Positions 49,301 to 63,205 are shown, counted from the stretch's first letter. The stretch is 64,000 nt of DNA from Lumnitzera littorea (GCA_024138015.1 JAMXBB010000004.1:113766685-113830684), one strand, 5' to 3'. A program made the numbers and translations. Notes: a model not told the origin generated them from the sequence alone.

Positions 49301-49890
49301 TTCTTTTGTGAATTAGTGTATTTTCTATAAATAAAAAGAAAAAAAGTATATTCTAACCTTAAAAACTTGATTAGGTCCTTTAAGAATCGGATTGGACCGA
49401 TTGAGTCAATCGAGTTGAATTGGAGTCATTATGAATAAAAGTTAAAGAGGTGACTTGGATTGGTTTTATGAACAGATCAGACTAAGTCGGATTGGATTGG
49501 GTATGTTCACTTAGCATAAGTAGTCATAATGTAGGTTAGATAATATAACCTTTTGTCTAACCTAGAACATCTACTATATGTAGTCTAAGTTGTAACTTCT
49601 AGGTTAATTTCTCGTTATATGTATGGCATTCGTATGCATAACTACTATATATACCATTTAATTTGACAAATATGAAGAAAATTCAATAATTTTAATATAA
49701 TTTATAATGCAAATTTTAGGTGAGCACATGGATATACAATCAAATCTATAGCAAATTTCCTATTTAAGTTAGCCCTTTTTCTGCCTTGACTACCCCCTTA
49801 CTTTATGACGCTTGTTGAGCAGGAAGTAGACTAGCTATTTGAAGTTGTTAGTTACGAAACCAACCAGGATAATTAACTGCAAGAGACTTT

Positions 49891-50731
49891 TAGTGTTACT
49901 CACTCCTTATTCAAAATCAACTTGGAATAAGCCTTTTGTAGGTTTGCTTACGAGAGCTCTCTAATGCCTAAGTTAATAAGGAGAGATTATGAAGACGATA
50001 TAGATAAACAAAGAAAGGGTGTAAAGGTGTTTGGGTCTATCTTGTATGGAGATTCAGAGTTCAGGAGGAAGAAGAGGATTTTATACCTTTGGCTCCTTAC
50101 CCCATTTATAGGGTAAGGAGCTTACTTACTAGAAACATGATTGATGTGGAGTTTGGTCATATACGACATCCGTAAGGGATACGCATAGTAGGAGGGATAG
50201 AATGGCTTTATACCTTAGTAAACTATGACTACATTGGCAATTATGTCTAAAACCTATGATGTTAATATGCTCAGGGTTATTGGGTGTGCTAATCATACTT
50301 AGATGTTAGAAGATGATTAATAAGGGGAGCGAAAGAGGAAAAGGACAAAGATGTTGCAAGGGAGGAATGCCTACTAGGCTTTAAGCTATATATGGGTCCT
50401 ATAGTGATTGCTTATGAAGAGGAAATGAGCCTTAGCTAGTTGGCATCACACTAAGGGCTAGGAAGATTTTGAGGTACCTAAGATGTTTAAGGTGCTCAGG
50501 GTGGCCAAGCATGTGGTGTGTTGACTAATAAGGTAGCCCAAGAGAGGATAGAGTGCTTTATATGATCAAGCCCTTGAGGGATCTCGAGTAGATGGTCTAA
50601 GGTCGAGTTAAGCTTACTTGAAGGGCTAAATATTTACACAAATGAATTGCTTGGGGTGGCTTATCAGCCTATAGCCTTTGGTTTATATTAGGATTGAGCC
50701 TTAGTAGCTTGGGCTAGAAATAGCCTATCAA
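49891..50731 (+). repeat. Solo-LTR-like repeat, inverted copy of 43165-44071
   Basis: Begins TAGTGTTACTCACTCC and ends GGGCTAGAAATAGCCTATCAA, the same termini as the reverse complement of 43165-44071. Shared inner block: CTCTCTAATGCCTAAGTTAATA and CCTTTGGCTCC...CCATTTATAGGG. Flanks show no clear target duplication. Confidence 0.55.
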
Positions 50732-53700
50732 TAGAAGCCTTTGAAAGTATTTGCTTTGCAGCTTGAAAATGACAAAAGTTTCTTGTAATTGTTATTGTAT
50801 TTGATTCTAATGCTCAAAATTAAAGACGACATTAGCTACCTATGATTTATGTTATCAAAATAGCATAGACATTTAATTTTATTACTTTACCTTACCTTAG
50901 ATTTTGACTTGAAAAGAAGAACAAGCTATTCCACTCCAATGATTAATTTTTTTTTTTAATTTGTTATTATTTCATTTTTTATATGAAATCCATAGTCTTT
51001 ATATTTGTCATAATTTTCATTTAAAAGCATTTTAACATACATTATGATTTTGGATATAAATGACTAATAATATCTTAACTTAGAAAATCATTAAAAGTAG
51101 AAAACTCATTTATTGCATTAGGTATATTAGGAATCTATAGATTTCATAGGATATAGGTCTCAAATGGATCCTAGGATAGGTTTTAGTTACAAGTTTTTGG
51201 AACTTGTGCCTATATGTAAGGGTATAGGCTAAGGATCCCAATTTTATTCATCTTGTACTAACTATCCCTTATCAATGCAATTTCAAACAGTGGGATGTAC
51301 AATATTATGATCATTTGTATTAAAACTATAAGAGAAATATTATTAATAAGATTGAAATTGATAGATGAACTAAATTCACGAGGGTCATTATTTTAAGGTA
51401 ATAGAGAGGAAATACAATCGTATTCTTGTAGTAATATATACTCCATTATTTATTTGAGACTTTGATTGGTGAATGATTATTTCAAGAGTCTTTTCCACTT
51501 TTTCTTTTCTTTTCTTTTTATAAGGAATAACAATTGTCTTTTATTAAGTGGTATTAATTATTCCTAAGAGAGGAAATAGGTTTAATAACTGTGTGGCCAT
51601 TTTACCTTGATCAAAATCACACCAACATAATACAATGACCACCACAGCTTCACTACATCATCAATACCATTACTTTCAACACTATTGCTACCACTTCCAA
51701 TACCTTCAACTTACTACTTTTGTCTTCATGAATCCTAACCTCACACTACCATTATACTATCATTACCATGTACCACCATCATAGTTATCATAGATATGCT
51801 ATTGTTACCACCACTACTATTTTCATTAAATATCATCACTATAAACTCCATTGCCATTACTAGCAATACTTACAACCCACTACTTCGATCATCACCATTG
51901 TTGTCATTATTGCTATTACCATCTTGTCATCATTAGCTGTCACAACCTTATTCCTCTAAACCTTAACCAATAAAAAATTTGTATTGTAATGTTCTTTTTT
52001 ACAGTATTTAATAACTTTCCTTATTTAATACTATACTAGAAATAAAAGGCTACTTGAATCATAATTAATACATCTCCCCATCACATTATAAGCCACATTA
52101 TTGGGAAGAAGGATAGCACACAATGTGGTACTTATTTAACCAATTCCAAAAAAATAAGCCATCACTGTATCTTGCGAGAAATATTTTATAGCCATTATTA
52201 TACTCGAAGAAGAAATTAATGATCTCTAGAAGCTATTTTTATGCTTATTATGCATAAGCGTACGAGCATGCCTTCTAATACATAAAAAATGGAGAGTTTC
52301 CTTCTCTTTTTTCTTCTCTATAGATTATCATATTGATTAGATTAGCATATACAGCTCTCTCACAGAATGATCCCTCTTTGAAATATGGTATGTCCAACCT
52401 TTATGCTAAATAATGTGTAGGACTAATTAAACCATATTATATTCCATCTTGTCCTCTAAGACGAATAATTATACAAATATAGAAAAAAAAAAGACTTAGG
52501 TATTGAAAAACTTAAATTAATTATAGAGAGGTGACAAGCGTGTCTTAATCATTATAACAATTTTTTGGCCGAAATTTTCTGCTTGATCGGGAGCTTTCCC
52601 ATTCAACTACGAAAAAGAGAAGAATACAAAGCATTATTTATATATAACTATAATGTCTATTTAATAGATGTTAAATGCTAACGAACCCTATTCCTTGTTT
52701 GTTTACTTGAATTCTACTTTGATATTCTTGCATGCGTTTTAAGGAACCATAAACAATTGACGCAAACCTCGGCCAATGATATGTCGTCCTAATTCCATAC
52801 AGCTGGATTAGACAACATTTTCAACATCACAGTTATATTAGTTAAGTGTTTTAATGCTGTTTATAAATTCAAGTTATGATATTTTTAACCATCAATTTGA
52901 ATGAAAATTTTGAACCAAAACAGTTAATATTATTATGGTTAATATGGTATGCATGGAGGGAAGAATATTGCTCCTGGCATTATTAAGAAAATTTTTAATT
53001 AGACGTGATAACATTTTATGAGAATAAATTGAGGAAAATTACAAAAAATATAAATTTAGAGAATCCAAATCCATATAAAAGTACCTCTAACTCTTACTTT
53101 TCATGGATTAATCACTAAAGTTTATCAAATTGAAAAAAATAAAAAAAAAAAACTCAAACATTCACAAGTTGGAGGGATGCCAATTGACAATAAGCTCCAT
53201 GAATTTTTCGAGAATGGTTTTTCACAATATAAACACAGGTAGTTAATTAATTTATCTTAGTTCGTGTTATCGGTAACACAACTAGTTTTAAAAACCTTAA
53301 CAACGTAAATATCTAGTTTCCTTGCTTATCTAGGCACAAATCCTCGAAAGTGAATAATGGGAATGTAATCAAAGGCTAAATGCCTTCTCAGGACTTCAAC
53401 ATAGCCAAGTCACCAGTTAACTAGTGTCTCTTGATAGCTATTTGATGTTCATATTCCTAACTAATGTTGACTTAACTTTCACTATATTGATCTTATAAAC
53501 AAATATCATATTTCTTTCTCAATTCATGTAAGACTTACAATTTCTATTATTTATTTTCATTATTATTTAGTGTTTAAACTTTTGACAATTTAATGATTGT
53601 ACCTTCAATCTACTTGTAATTTAGTATCTCCATTTTTAATTTGGTTAGCATTTAATTTTAATGTTTAAGTATTTATCAAATTGAAACTAAATTGAAAATA

Positions 53701-54493
53701 TATACACTTTAATTAAATTGTCAAAAATTGAAACAACAAGGACACATACACAATTATACCGACATAATGCTGAGCCACAAGAACATTTGCAAGCCAAATT
53801 AATGTTTTTGTACAATTGGAGGCATGGATATGTGAGTAATTATCTCGCCTGTATAGATATATAAATTGTAAAAAAAAAAAAAAAAGGAAAAAAAGAAAAG
53901 AGTTTGAATACTCAATGGTCAAATGAAACATGCATGTAATCAACCTTACTCAAGTGATATATAGTTATAGTAGCTGACTGTCAAACCATCAAATCCAGGC
54001 CGAAAAGTCTCGGTTAGATGGTTCCACATACTATCACCAATAAAATTCATGTTTTTGTCATTATGAGATCTCCTTTTTTACAATTAACTATATGATGCAT
54101 TATTTGATGATTTCTTGAATTGATAAATATGTTTTAATAGTTCCAGTTATCTCATATGGATTCTCCTAACCAACCATTATTCGGTTTGTTTGGTTTGGAA
54201 ATTGTAGTTATTACCTAGGATCATTTCTCATTTGGCTGATCAAGGGGATTGCTCTATTACTACTTGACTACTTGATAATGTAACCACCTAAGATAGATGT
54301 ATACGGATAGGTATACTCAAATCGGACAAGCACGGGCATCTAAGAGGTTTTAAGACTAGCATCTTTCCCCAACCGAGGGTACCCAATCATCCTTTGTCAT
54401 GCCTTCAACTCAAAAAGTGTGATATGCCTCTTCGAAGCTCTCTGGTGTTTATGTTTATGGTCTTTAAATTACATTAAAAAAATTAATATTTTT
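50732..54493. other. Spacer, no gene recognised
   Basis: AT-rich. The only notable structure is the G-poor triplet-like stretch at 51600-51960 (separate entry). Poly-A runs at 53138-53151 and 53869-53884. Confidence 0.4.
51600..51960 (+). repeat. Cryptic ACC/ATC/ATT triplet-rich low-complexity tract
   Basis: About 360 bases in which ACC, ATC, ACT and ATT words recur with few G residues, e.g. TACCACCATCATAGTTATC and TTACCACCACTACTATT. It looks like a decayed trinucleotide repeat. Translated, it gives H/T/P/Y-rich strings with stops, so coding is unlikely. Confidence 0.6.
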
Positions 54494-56433
54494 TGTATAA
54501 CCCAAGTTAAAAATAAAAATAAAAAATAAATTAATTTAAACGAATTAAAGGAAATAAGTAATTTTTATATCTAATCTTTAATATGGCATGTAATTAAGTA
54601 TTAAGCGTCAATGTAAAACGGTCATAGGAAAAGATCTAGACATTGATGTGGCTCGTATTTATACATTAATACCAGAAGCATTTTGGTCCGGAAAAAAGTC
54701 TACTTCTCACTAAATCATTTAAACATATACTATAGTTACCATAATTCCTTTTCATAGAAACTTACGATATTTTCCTAGGAATTTGCAAAACTTATCTCAA
54801 CCCCAATTCTCGAATCAAGATTCATGTTCTTGAAAGAGGAATTTAACAAGAATCAATATTTTCTCATTAATTAAGTAAGTTATCATTCTATCTTTTCTAA
54901 TTTATACTTTTAAGGTTCCTTTAAGTTTTGGGAATGGAGATGTTGATATTGTTAGTGTGGTGGTGGTGATTATGTGGTTATGATGTAATTATACTTAATG
55001 GTGTCGCAAAGTGGTGCTAAGATATGTAGTATGCGTATATTGTGTCTTGTATAGGTGTGTGTATGTCTTGGAATTTCTGTGTGTGTATGCGTATGAAAGT
55101 TATGGTTTCAGGTAATATGTGTGTGCATGTGTCGATTGGAGTGTCGATGTGCACTGTGCGTGTATGCGTGTAGGACTACATGCTGAGACTTGTGTGAATG
55201 TTGGTATCGTGTGTGTTTATGTTAGGAGGATGTTGGGAAGATATATGAAATACGGTTTGGAAGCTTAGAATATAGAGTTGAGGATGGAGTTAAGGAGAAA
55301 GAAGTATCGAGTCATGAAACTATTAAATTCTAAGCTAACTTTTATATCTTAAACAAGTACTAGAGGACGTGTGGTGTTGGATTAATTTGAAATAGGAGCT
55401 CTAAGTACGAGATATGTGTTTGTTGAATGTACGTATTAGGGTAGTGAATATAAACCGGACTAAATTGAACTTGGACTTTATTTATGTGACTAGTAGTGCT
55501 TAGCTTCGACTACCTACTGGTTAGGTTTAGTGGTATTGGTAAGGAAACTAGTGATCTTTACTTGACACTGTTCCTTGTGGAGTCTTGTACTGAAATGAGT
55601 ATTAAGTGATCTTTACGCGGCGCTGTCTCTTATGGAGTCCCATACTAAAATGACCTAAGTAGATCTAGGTTGGTTTATAGTACTCGGGTGTTGGGGAATA
55701 CCCAACACCAGTACTTATATAGTACTTATATAGTATCTATATATATTGTGTGTTAGGGATTATGAGTAACCCTAAGTCTTAGGACGTTAAGACTGTGATG
55801 ATTGTAGGCTTAAATGAAACATTAAATTTATTGCTTGTTGCATTTAGTAGCGGTATGCATGTGTGTGTGTATTTGATTGATACCTGTGTTATATTCGCAT
55901 GTATATGGTATCCTGTATTAGGTTTTGGCTTACTTTATGGAGATTGTTATTTTTCAGTTATAGGGATAGGTTACGAGATAAATGATGGGGTTTATACTGA
56001 TGATTATGGATTTAATTATCTTTATTATAATGAGTAAGGGGATCATTACTACTTTGATGATGGAGTTGGAGCGTTATAGTTAATTGTAGGAGTAGACTTG
56101 AGATTATGTTTATTTTTATTGTAATAGTTTATACTGAGACTTATGTGGTTGTGGAGTTACCTGTGACTCTTGTTGCTAGGGTTGATAGGTTAATTGTTGT
56201 TGAAGTTATGAAACTCTAGTTTATGATTTAGAATCCTTTCGTGTTTTATGGAGTTTAAGTAGACGTCATTTTACTTTTATTTAAATTTAAGGTTGTTAAA
56301 TTATGAATTAGTATATTTTATGTTATTCTTTTGTGAATTTTAAATAAGTTGTAAGTTTTTAAACGCTTGACATATTAGTAAAAATAAAGAACATGTAGTA
56401 AGGTTGTGACATTCTAGGTTTCGAGACGTTACA
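54494..56433 (+). repeat. Candidate solo LTR (~1.9 kb), large-LTR group
   Basis: Candidate ends TGTATAACCCAAG and TTTCGAGACGTTACA resemble the ends of the 3.1 kb LTR family (TGTAAACCCC... and ...TTCGGGGCGTGACA). Internally there is the same kind of GGAGTC/CTGTCTCTTA tract seen in that group (55560-55650). No target duplication is evident and the start is approximate. Confidence 0.4.
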
Positions 56434-58241
56434 AATTTAAATACATTATGTCAATTGAAAAGTTAATACGGTATCATTTAGGCTCAACCTTTCTATAATC
56501 TTATCTATCCTTTTTATGTTGCTTAGTTTTGTATATTACCATACATAGTAAAACCTTCTCAATGAAACTTAAACAAGTTTAAAGTATTATCTTTACCGCA
56601 TAATGCAAAACCCTATAAATCATTGTAGAAAATGCGACAGTGATGATTGAAACCTGCTGTTTGATAATTTTCGACAGGCTTCTTTGAAGAAAAAGTTAAA
56701 TCTGGAGGACATTAATCTACAGCAACGTCACAACTACCGTGAGATTACGTCATAAGTCAAAATAGTATTAATCGTAATCACCGAAATATTAAAATAGTAT
56801 TAGTCGTAATCACCGAAATATTAAACCATAAAAAATGGTCCACGACATATTCAAACCTCTCTGGAAATGTATATATTGATAAGACAGCTACCAGTACATT
56901 AGTTTTGACCCCCACCTCCCCACAAACCACCCCCCAAAAAAAAAAATAAATAAATAAAATAATTCCCCTCCTAGAATCAATTGATTCGAAACAAAAACCA
57001 AACGGGACGGAATTGAGAAACTGCAGGTGTAATCGAGCTTGTGCGTGTCTTTTGTATTATCTGTAACTGAGAGTGTCATCATATTCTAGTATCCCAAACA
57101 TATATTACTATCTTGAGCATAAATCAGCCATTTTAAGTACAGCACCATATTTACTCGAATACAGTTTTATAATAATTGAGTTAAGCTCGATCTAAAACTT
57201 AAACTAGTTAAATAATTTATTAAGTTTAAGTTCATCTTTTATAATATTCGGTTTGACTAACTTATAGCTTAGTTGAACTCGAATCTACTTTATATGTTAG
57301 TTGTATTCGACTTAAATTTAGATGTTAATATTACTTTAATTAGAAGAAAAATAAAATTTTGATAAATCAAATTTAAGTGAGCTTAAAAAGTTGAATTCCA
57401 GCTAAATGTTCTAAACTCGTAAGAGTTTAAAATTTAAAAATTCAAGATCAGCTCAAGTTGATTATTGTTTCGTTTTTATTGCACTTGTATATTAGCATAA
57501 CTATGAAAAAATAATGACAATATATGCAAGAAAAGCTTGTACATGTGATAGAGTATTTTACTGTGGTATGTAAAATGTGGCAAAAGCCTTTCAACCAACA
57601 AAAGCCTTTATCTAATAAAGGCTAATACAAAAAAGCACTTCTTGTAGACTCAAATATTGGAAAACTTATTGCAATATTTAGCCGTAGGCCTGCTTGACAC
57701 AATAAGTAACTTTTACACTATGTTTGAACAAGAGGAAAATATTATGATGGAAGGAATTTTAAGGGACAAATTTACTTTTTTCTTGTTTAGATTAGGATGG
57801 AAATGAGTAGATGACAAAGAAAGTTTTTCCTCGAGACTCGTCAAAATTATTTTCTCCATTCTTAGAGAGAGTAGAATAAAGTTTACTAAAACTACCTTAA
57901 AACGCAAAAAATATTTTCAAACTTGAAGGATTTTTGGTATTTTAATAAATGTAAATATATATAATTAACTTTTACTCCAAATCGTTCCTTCCCTTTCTCA
58001 TATATCCAAAAAGGAAGAATTTTCATAAGACTTGGGTTTATAGTGTTTCAGCATAGGAATATGAAGATGGACAAGAATGAATACCCACTAAAGCTTGATT
58101 AGTCAATCACAACCCTATTGGTTGATCATAGGCAATTTGATGATCAAAGCATGCTCCATTCCACCAAAAGCGGTTGTGTCAAAGAAAGTGGTATGTTAAG
58201 CATATTATCTTTCCTATTATCAAGTTTCTTACTATTGAAGT
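56434..58241. other. Spacer, no gene recognised
   Basis: AT-rich. Includes the 32-bp tandem duplication (separate entry) and a CAAGTTTAA/GACTTAA-rich part (57170-57470) that recalls 14940-15300. Confidence 0.4.
56759..56822 (+). repeat. 32-bp tandem duplication
   Basis: Two adjacent copies (56759-56790, 56791-56822) containing AGTCGTAATCACCGAAATAT / AATCGTAATCACCGAAATAT, differing at one base. The low divergence means a recent event. Confidence 0.9.
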
Positions 58242-58699
58242 TGTTGGGATGTATCTAACCAAGACATCACCTTGTTGAAAATTCGGTCTAGACTTATAAT
58301 TGTATACTACAGAACATATATGTATGAGATAAACATGCATGAAAGAGAGAGAGTGTGACAAACAACATTTGACATGGAAAGCCCTAGAGAACTGAATGAA
58401 AAATAACATGCAAAATTAAAATGATTCACGAGTGTAACAACATGATAAAATGTTCTTATAATTTACTTAAAGTAATGCTCTCACAACTAAGTCCTTTATA
58501 ATTTACATGGCTCTCTTGGTTTAATTCTACTAGATATACATAACATATATGTAGAGTTAGAGGAGGCTCCAAAACCTTAACATGGTGGAGGAAATAACTT
58601 AGGTAAAAAGAAAATACAAATTTCAATGCTGAAAAAAGTCCTACACAAGCCCCTTCTCAACTAACTAATGCCGCTAATAGACTACCTAAGCTAGTAATC
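58242..58699 (+). repeat. Possible 5' LTR of old Copia remnant
   Basis: Starts TGTTGGGATGTATCTAACC, a Copia-like LTR beginning, and runs to just before a primer-binding-like sequence. No matching 3' LTR was found, so this rests on position and end type only. Confidence 0.3.
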
Positions 58700-58700
58700 C

Positions 58701-58712
58701 CAATATCAGAGT
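58701..58712 (+). other. Candidate primer-binding site of old Copia remnant
   Basis: CAATATCAGAGT equals the initiator-Met site TGGTATCAGAGC at 8 of 12 positions, and all four differences are transitions. It lies ~250 bases before recognisable gag. Confidence 0.4.
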
Positions 58713-60405
58713 GAGGTTGATAGATGAGGGGTTTTTAGAGTTTATGATATACATAATAAGGAGATTCCCACCAAGTATGGATTGAGAAATGTGATAGTTG
58801 CATGAATTTTAAGTCATTGTTAGTGTGGATGTGAAGCTCCTAGTATAGTTAGGCTTGAGAAGGCTTTAAATTAATAGTTGTAGTCTGTGAACTAAGATAG
58901 CGTGATAAAACTCAATGCTAATGCCCTAATAGTAACTTGGATAAAGTCTGATGAATGGTGTTTTGCATGAGGCACAGGCGAAGAAGGTCGCAAGGTCATT
59001 GAAGAAATTAGAAGAGGTATACATGACTAAGTCTCTTGTGAGTGGGTTGGTAATGAAGCAAAGATTATATTATCTCCAAATGAGGGTTAAGCTATTAATA
59101 TGATAACAAATTTTAGATTACAGTATGATCAATGGTATAAAATAAAATTGATGTCAACATTAAGACTAAAGAGTGGGCAATGGTCCTATTGTGCTCTTTA
59201 CTATGTTCGTTCCTTATGTTTAGGGAGACTAAAGACCTATGGCAAGGACAACAAATTGATAGAAGTGGTCAAGAGCAATTTCTTAAGCAAGGATCAATTG
59301 GACTAATAGATGGGATCTATAAATAATGGGATTGCATATGATATAATTGCTAAAGATCGTTAATCTAATAGTAGTGCCAATTTTACATGGAGATTTAGAG
59401 GCTAATGTATTATTTGCTATGACTAGAAATAGAAGGAATGCATGAGGGCAAAGTGTCTTGAGAAGCAGAATAACAGCTAAACATTAGATGATAAAGGTAA
59501 AATATTATTGATATGGCAATTGCCTAATCAAAATATAGTGAGTTGTTATTAGCATTTAATAGTTAGAGAAAATGTATAGATTGAGTTTTAAACTTTTGGA
59601 GTGCTTTTTACATTTATTGGGATCACAAGCTATTATTGGCATTTAATAGTCAAAGGAAATGCATAGACTGAGTTATAAACTCTAAGAGTGCTTTCTACAT
59701 TTGTTGTAGTAGAGATCAGCATTAGACCTACAACTTTGTGTATAGATAGGCAACATACAAAGATTGAAAATCGCTAGCATAGGTAAAGACTGGGTTACAT
59801 TGCATAAAGGGTAGATGTGCTCTATATTGGATGTAATGTATGCTCTAAAGCTATCTTGTAGTATTTCATACTCGATGGGCCATGCTAGCTGTTGTTGTAT
59901 AACAAAATTGACTAAAACAAGGTGTTCCATTAAGGTTTAGTAGTAATTTGAGAGGAGTTAAGATTAGAAACTTGTTTTATTTGCAAGAAACGATGCTTCC
60001 CTAGTTGTTCCATTCAGGATATCGAACTTTGGGTAAGGGATCCTTATATTTCCGCTATTTTCTATGAAGATAACTTGTGTTTGATGCGTAAAGAAAATGT
60101 TCATTTTACTTACCTAAGTCTTACATAATTGCCAAATGTGAAAAAATGTAAGAGGAAGGAAGATGTTGCAAGTATGAGAAGTACTTAGTGACACAAGGAT
60201 TATTGGATATGATTGTAAGAGTATAAAAGTCATATCTCATCTAGCCATAAGTTAATGGAAGCTTTTGATTTTGTGTTGTACATTAGATAATTTGAAGGTG
60301 AGCAATTTTAGCAAGACCAAATGAGGGGAGTCATATTGTAAGTGTTGTGTAGATGTATGAATAGGTTATCTTAAGTGTAAGCCCTATATAGAAGTGGATT
60401 TAATA
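58713..60405 (+). pseudogene. Second Copia gag-protease remnant, truncated
   Basis: The clearest part is 58957-59085, VLHEAQAKKVARSLKKLEE then VYMTKSLVSGLVMKQRLYYL, matching the Copia gag core YMTKSL...LKQRLY. Near 59418-59460 a zinc-knuckle relic ICYD...ECMRAKCLEKQN follows. Near 59680-59725, NSKSAFYICCSRDQH corresponds to the protease motif DSGCSYHMCPNRDWF of the family. Stops and frame changes are frequent, and decay is far deeper than in the element at 9.4-14.2 kb. Pol is missing: the LTR at 60406 begins before integrase becomes recognisable, and nothing Copia-like was seen after 63391. An 88-bp tandem duplication interrupts the protease part. Confidence 0.68.
59549..59724 (+). repeat. 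88-bp tandem duplication in the Copia remnant
   Basis: Two adjacent copies, each starting TTAGCATTTAATAG / TTGGCATTTAATAG and continuing ...GAGTGCTTTTTACATTT / GAGTGCTTTCTACATTT. About 85% identical by eye. Confidence 0.75.
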
Positions 60406-62141
60406 TGTAAAATTTAGGGTGATCAACTAAAGAATTCGATTGAGTTTAAATTATAAAGTAAAATTAGAAATATTAGTAAAAGTGATATTGTAAGTTTAAA
60501 TTTAGAAAAATAAGTAATAAAATAATATAATATTATGATATCATATTTTAAGTATATTACTTGTTATTTATCGGAAATGCGTAAAATGAATTCCGATAAC
60601 TAATAAGTCGCTAAAGATAAAATATATGTACACTAAAAATTATAGAATAACATAAATAATATTTAAGAATATTTACTTGTTCTTTATATGTATTTACATA
60701 TAGGTAAAAATACACGAAATTACCTAAAATACTAATTAATTAAAGAAAATTATAAAAAAAATTAAGAAAAAATAAAAAAACAAAATCAAAGAAGTGAGGA
60801 ATAATCCAGATTAAGATCATGACAGTTGGGGGAAGAAGGAAAAAATTCAGCCACTTAAATTGACCCACTTATAAATGTAATTTGGAAGTGAATAAGCTAG
60901 ACGTCAACTCTAGTTAATGCACTAAAATTTCCTAATAGCTCTATATATAGCCAAACTCCACCAGAAGCTCATTTGGTCTATTTAAAGTCGTAGAAAGTTG
61001 GAGAGAACAAAAAAAAAAAAAAGAAAGGAGAGAATTAGTGTTTTTAAAAAAATTACAAAAAATCTATGCAGTAGTAGAAATTGGATTGAACCCACAAACC
61101 ACCACTAATTAGAACCGAATCGCTGTCACCACTACACCCTACACCCACTGCATGGACCAGCCAATACTCTTTAAACTGTTGCACGTGGTTGGCAGTCCAA
61201 CAGTTAAGTGAGTCCCAAATTTAGCTCGATTTTGTATAATTTATTAAAATTATTAATTTTATCTAGAAAATTATGAACTTTATTGTTTTGATGTTCTATT
61301 GCATGTAGGTTTAAGGAAAAATATTGGTTAGAGTTAATTACATTTGGAAATATAGGGTGTTAAGAAACTATGCATAATCGTACAAAACTAAGCATGTTTC
61401 AATTTAGAATAAATAGCCTTAGGAGTGTAGTTTTGAGCTTAATTTTTTTGTATAGATTACTTAAGTGATATAGAATAGTGCTATGAAACCCTTTTTTTAG
61501 AAATTAATTTTTGAAAATTTTAAGTGATTTTTAGGCACTTAAAAAATGTATATAATTAGGGATTTTTGGGATTAATTAATGATTAATTGAATAATTACTG
61601 ATTTAGTATATAATTAGAGATTTTAAGATATTCATATCCGATGTTGTATGATAATTGTGGTATTTAGGGTATTAGATGTGATTATTAGGGTATTATATAG
61701 TAAATATATGTAATTTTGATAATATATGGAATTAGAATTATGGTAAATATAAAATATTAAGTTAAAATGGATAATATAGTAATAATATTAATATGTAATA
61801 AATCTGGTACGCAACTTAAATTTAGGTAATTATAGGAAAAATATAAATTTTTTTTCACATCAGAAGTAAATTCAGTACACTAATAGGGATTAGAGTGTAT
61901 CGAGTAAACTAGAATACTGATTTAGGACTAAAAGTGATACTTAGGATGCTCGAGCTTGATGTGATTAATTTTATATTAGGGTTTGGAATGTATTTTTAAA
62001 GATATATGTATAATACTTGTAGTTAAAACTGATTTAGAACTTAAATCAGAATTGAATTTAGAAATCGATTCTAAAACTAACTTAGAATAAATTGGTAGTA
62101 AATAATATATATAAAGAATTGAGCTAAATCATAACCTAGAG

Positions 62142-62172
<31 letters not shown>

Positions 62173-62173
62173 T
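62142..62173. repeat. (TA)n microsatellite, imperfect
   Basis: TA units broken by a single CA, inside the inverted LTR copy. Confidence 0.9.
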
Positions 62174-63164
62174 ATATCATTATCAATATATAAATACTAA
62201 AAACAAATTTATGTTATATATTATAGGACATAGAGACAAGTCGATCTGCAACAAGCAATTAAGCAAACTAGGGATACTGAGTAAGTTATGTTTAATACTT
62301 CATTATATTTTGGAGTACTATTTTAAAGTACTCGGAGACTTAGGATTGTATTTAACTATATTTGTAAGTAGTTATGTATGCATTGCTTAGGTATCTGATT
62401 TTGTGTTATATTCTGTGTTATGTTTGGTGATTGATGTGAATAGAATGGTGTGAAATTATTTGATCATCCTAAACCATATATAATTATAATAGACTTAAAT
62501 ACCCTAATTTGACATGTATTGCAATCCTTTAGGGGATCATTAGGGTTTTTTAACCAAACAGCGATACCTTCGAAAAAGATAGTGTTGGATAACAAAATGG
62601 TCTTTTTTGCATCTTTAGTCGAACTATGTGATAGGCGAAGAGGTCATGGTGAAGATGAGGATATTGGTTTGAAGGATAGTCTTAGGGGGAGTGGTGTCTT
62701 CATTGTACAAACCTGGATTTGATTGTGAGCTATTGCATTAATAAAAACTCCTTAACCCAGATTAGAACAGGTGAAATTATTCTGATTTCACAACAGATTG
62801 GACTATGTTGTGTGATGACATTTGCTTGTTGCATTGCATATAATTAATTGCTTGATAACTCTATTTGTGGTTGTTATACTTTCATAAGTCTCCAATTAAC
62901 TTATTGAGTTGTGATTTCTTAAACCTATATAGATTCTTTTTAGATTCTTTTGCAGGTTCTGACTTCTTACTGATATGTTGCAATACAGTTATCCCAAGAT
63001 CAGTTCTATGTTGAAGCTATGGGGAGTAAGGATCAAATTGCTATATGATCAAGTCTTTTTAATATCCTGATAGTACTTTAGGTATATGAACTAATAAGTG
63101 AGATGTAAGTTAGTCGACTGCTATAGTATGTGTAATTTCTTAGGATTTTAACACAATATGAATG

Positions 63165-63167
<3 letters not shown>

Positions 63168-63205
<38 letters not shown>
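63168..63205. repeat. (AT)n microsatellite
   Basis: Nineteen AT units inside the inverted LTR copy. Confidence 0.95.

Larger units (their letters stand above)
45862..49890. other. Spacer, no gene recognised
   Basis: Contains a poly-A run (46183-46203), the G-box/ABRE cluster listed separately, a TATAAATA at ~46599 without a following gene, and one undetermined base (N at 46762). Opposed short frames around 46708-47044 match no family I know. A GATTGG-rich arm near 49380-49500 could be another worn hAT-type element. Confidence 0.4.

Noticed and set aside
55020..55220. TG/GTGT-rich stretch as a possible microsatellite
   Set aside because: Too irregular for a microsatellite; it fits better as part of the candidate LTR at 54494-56433.
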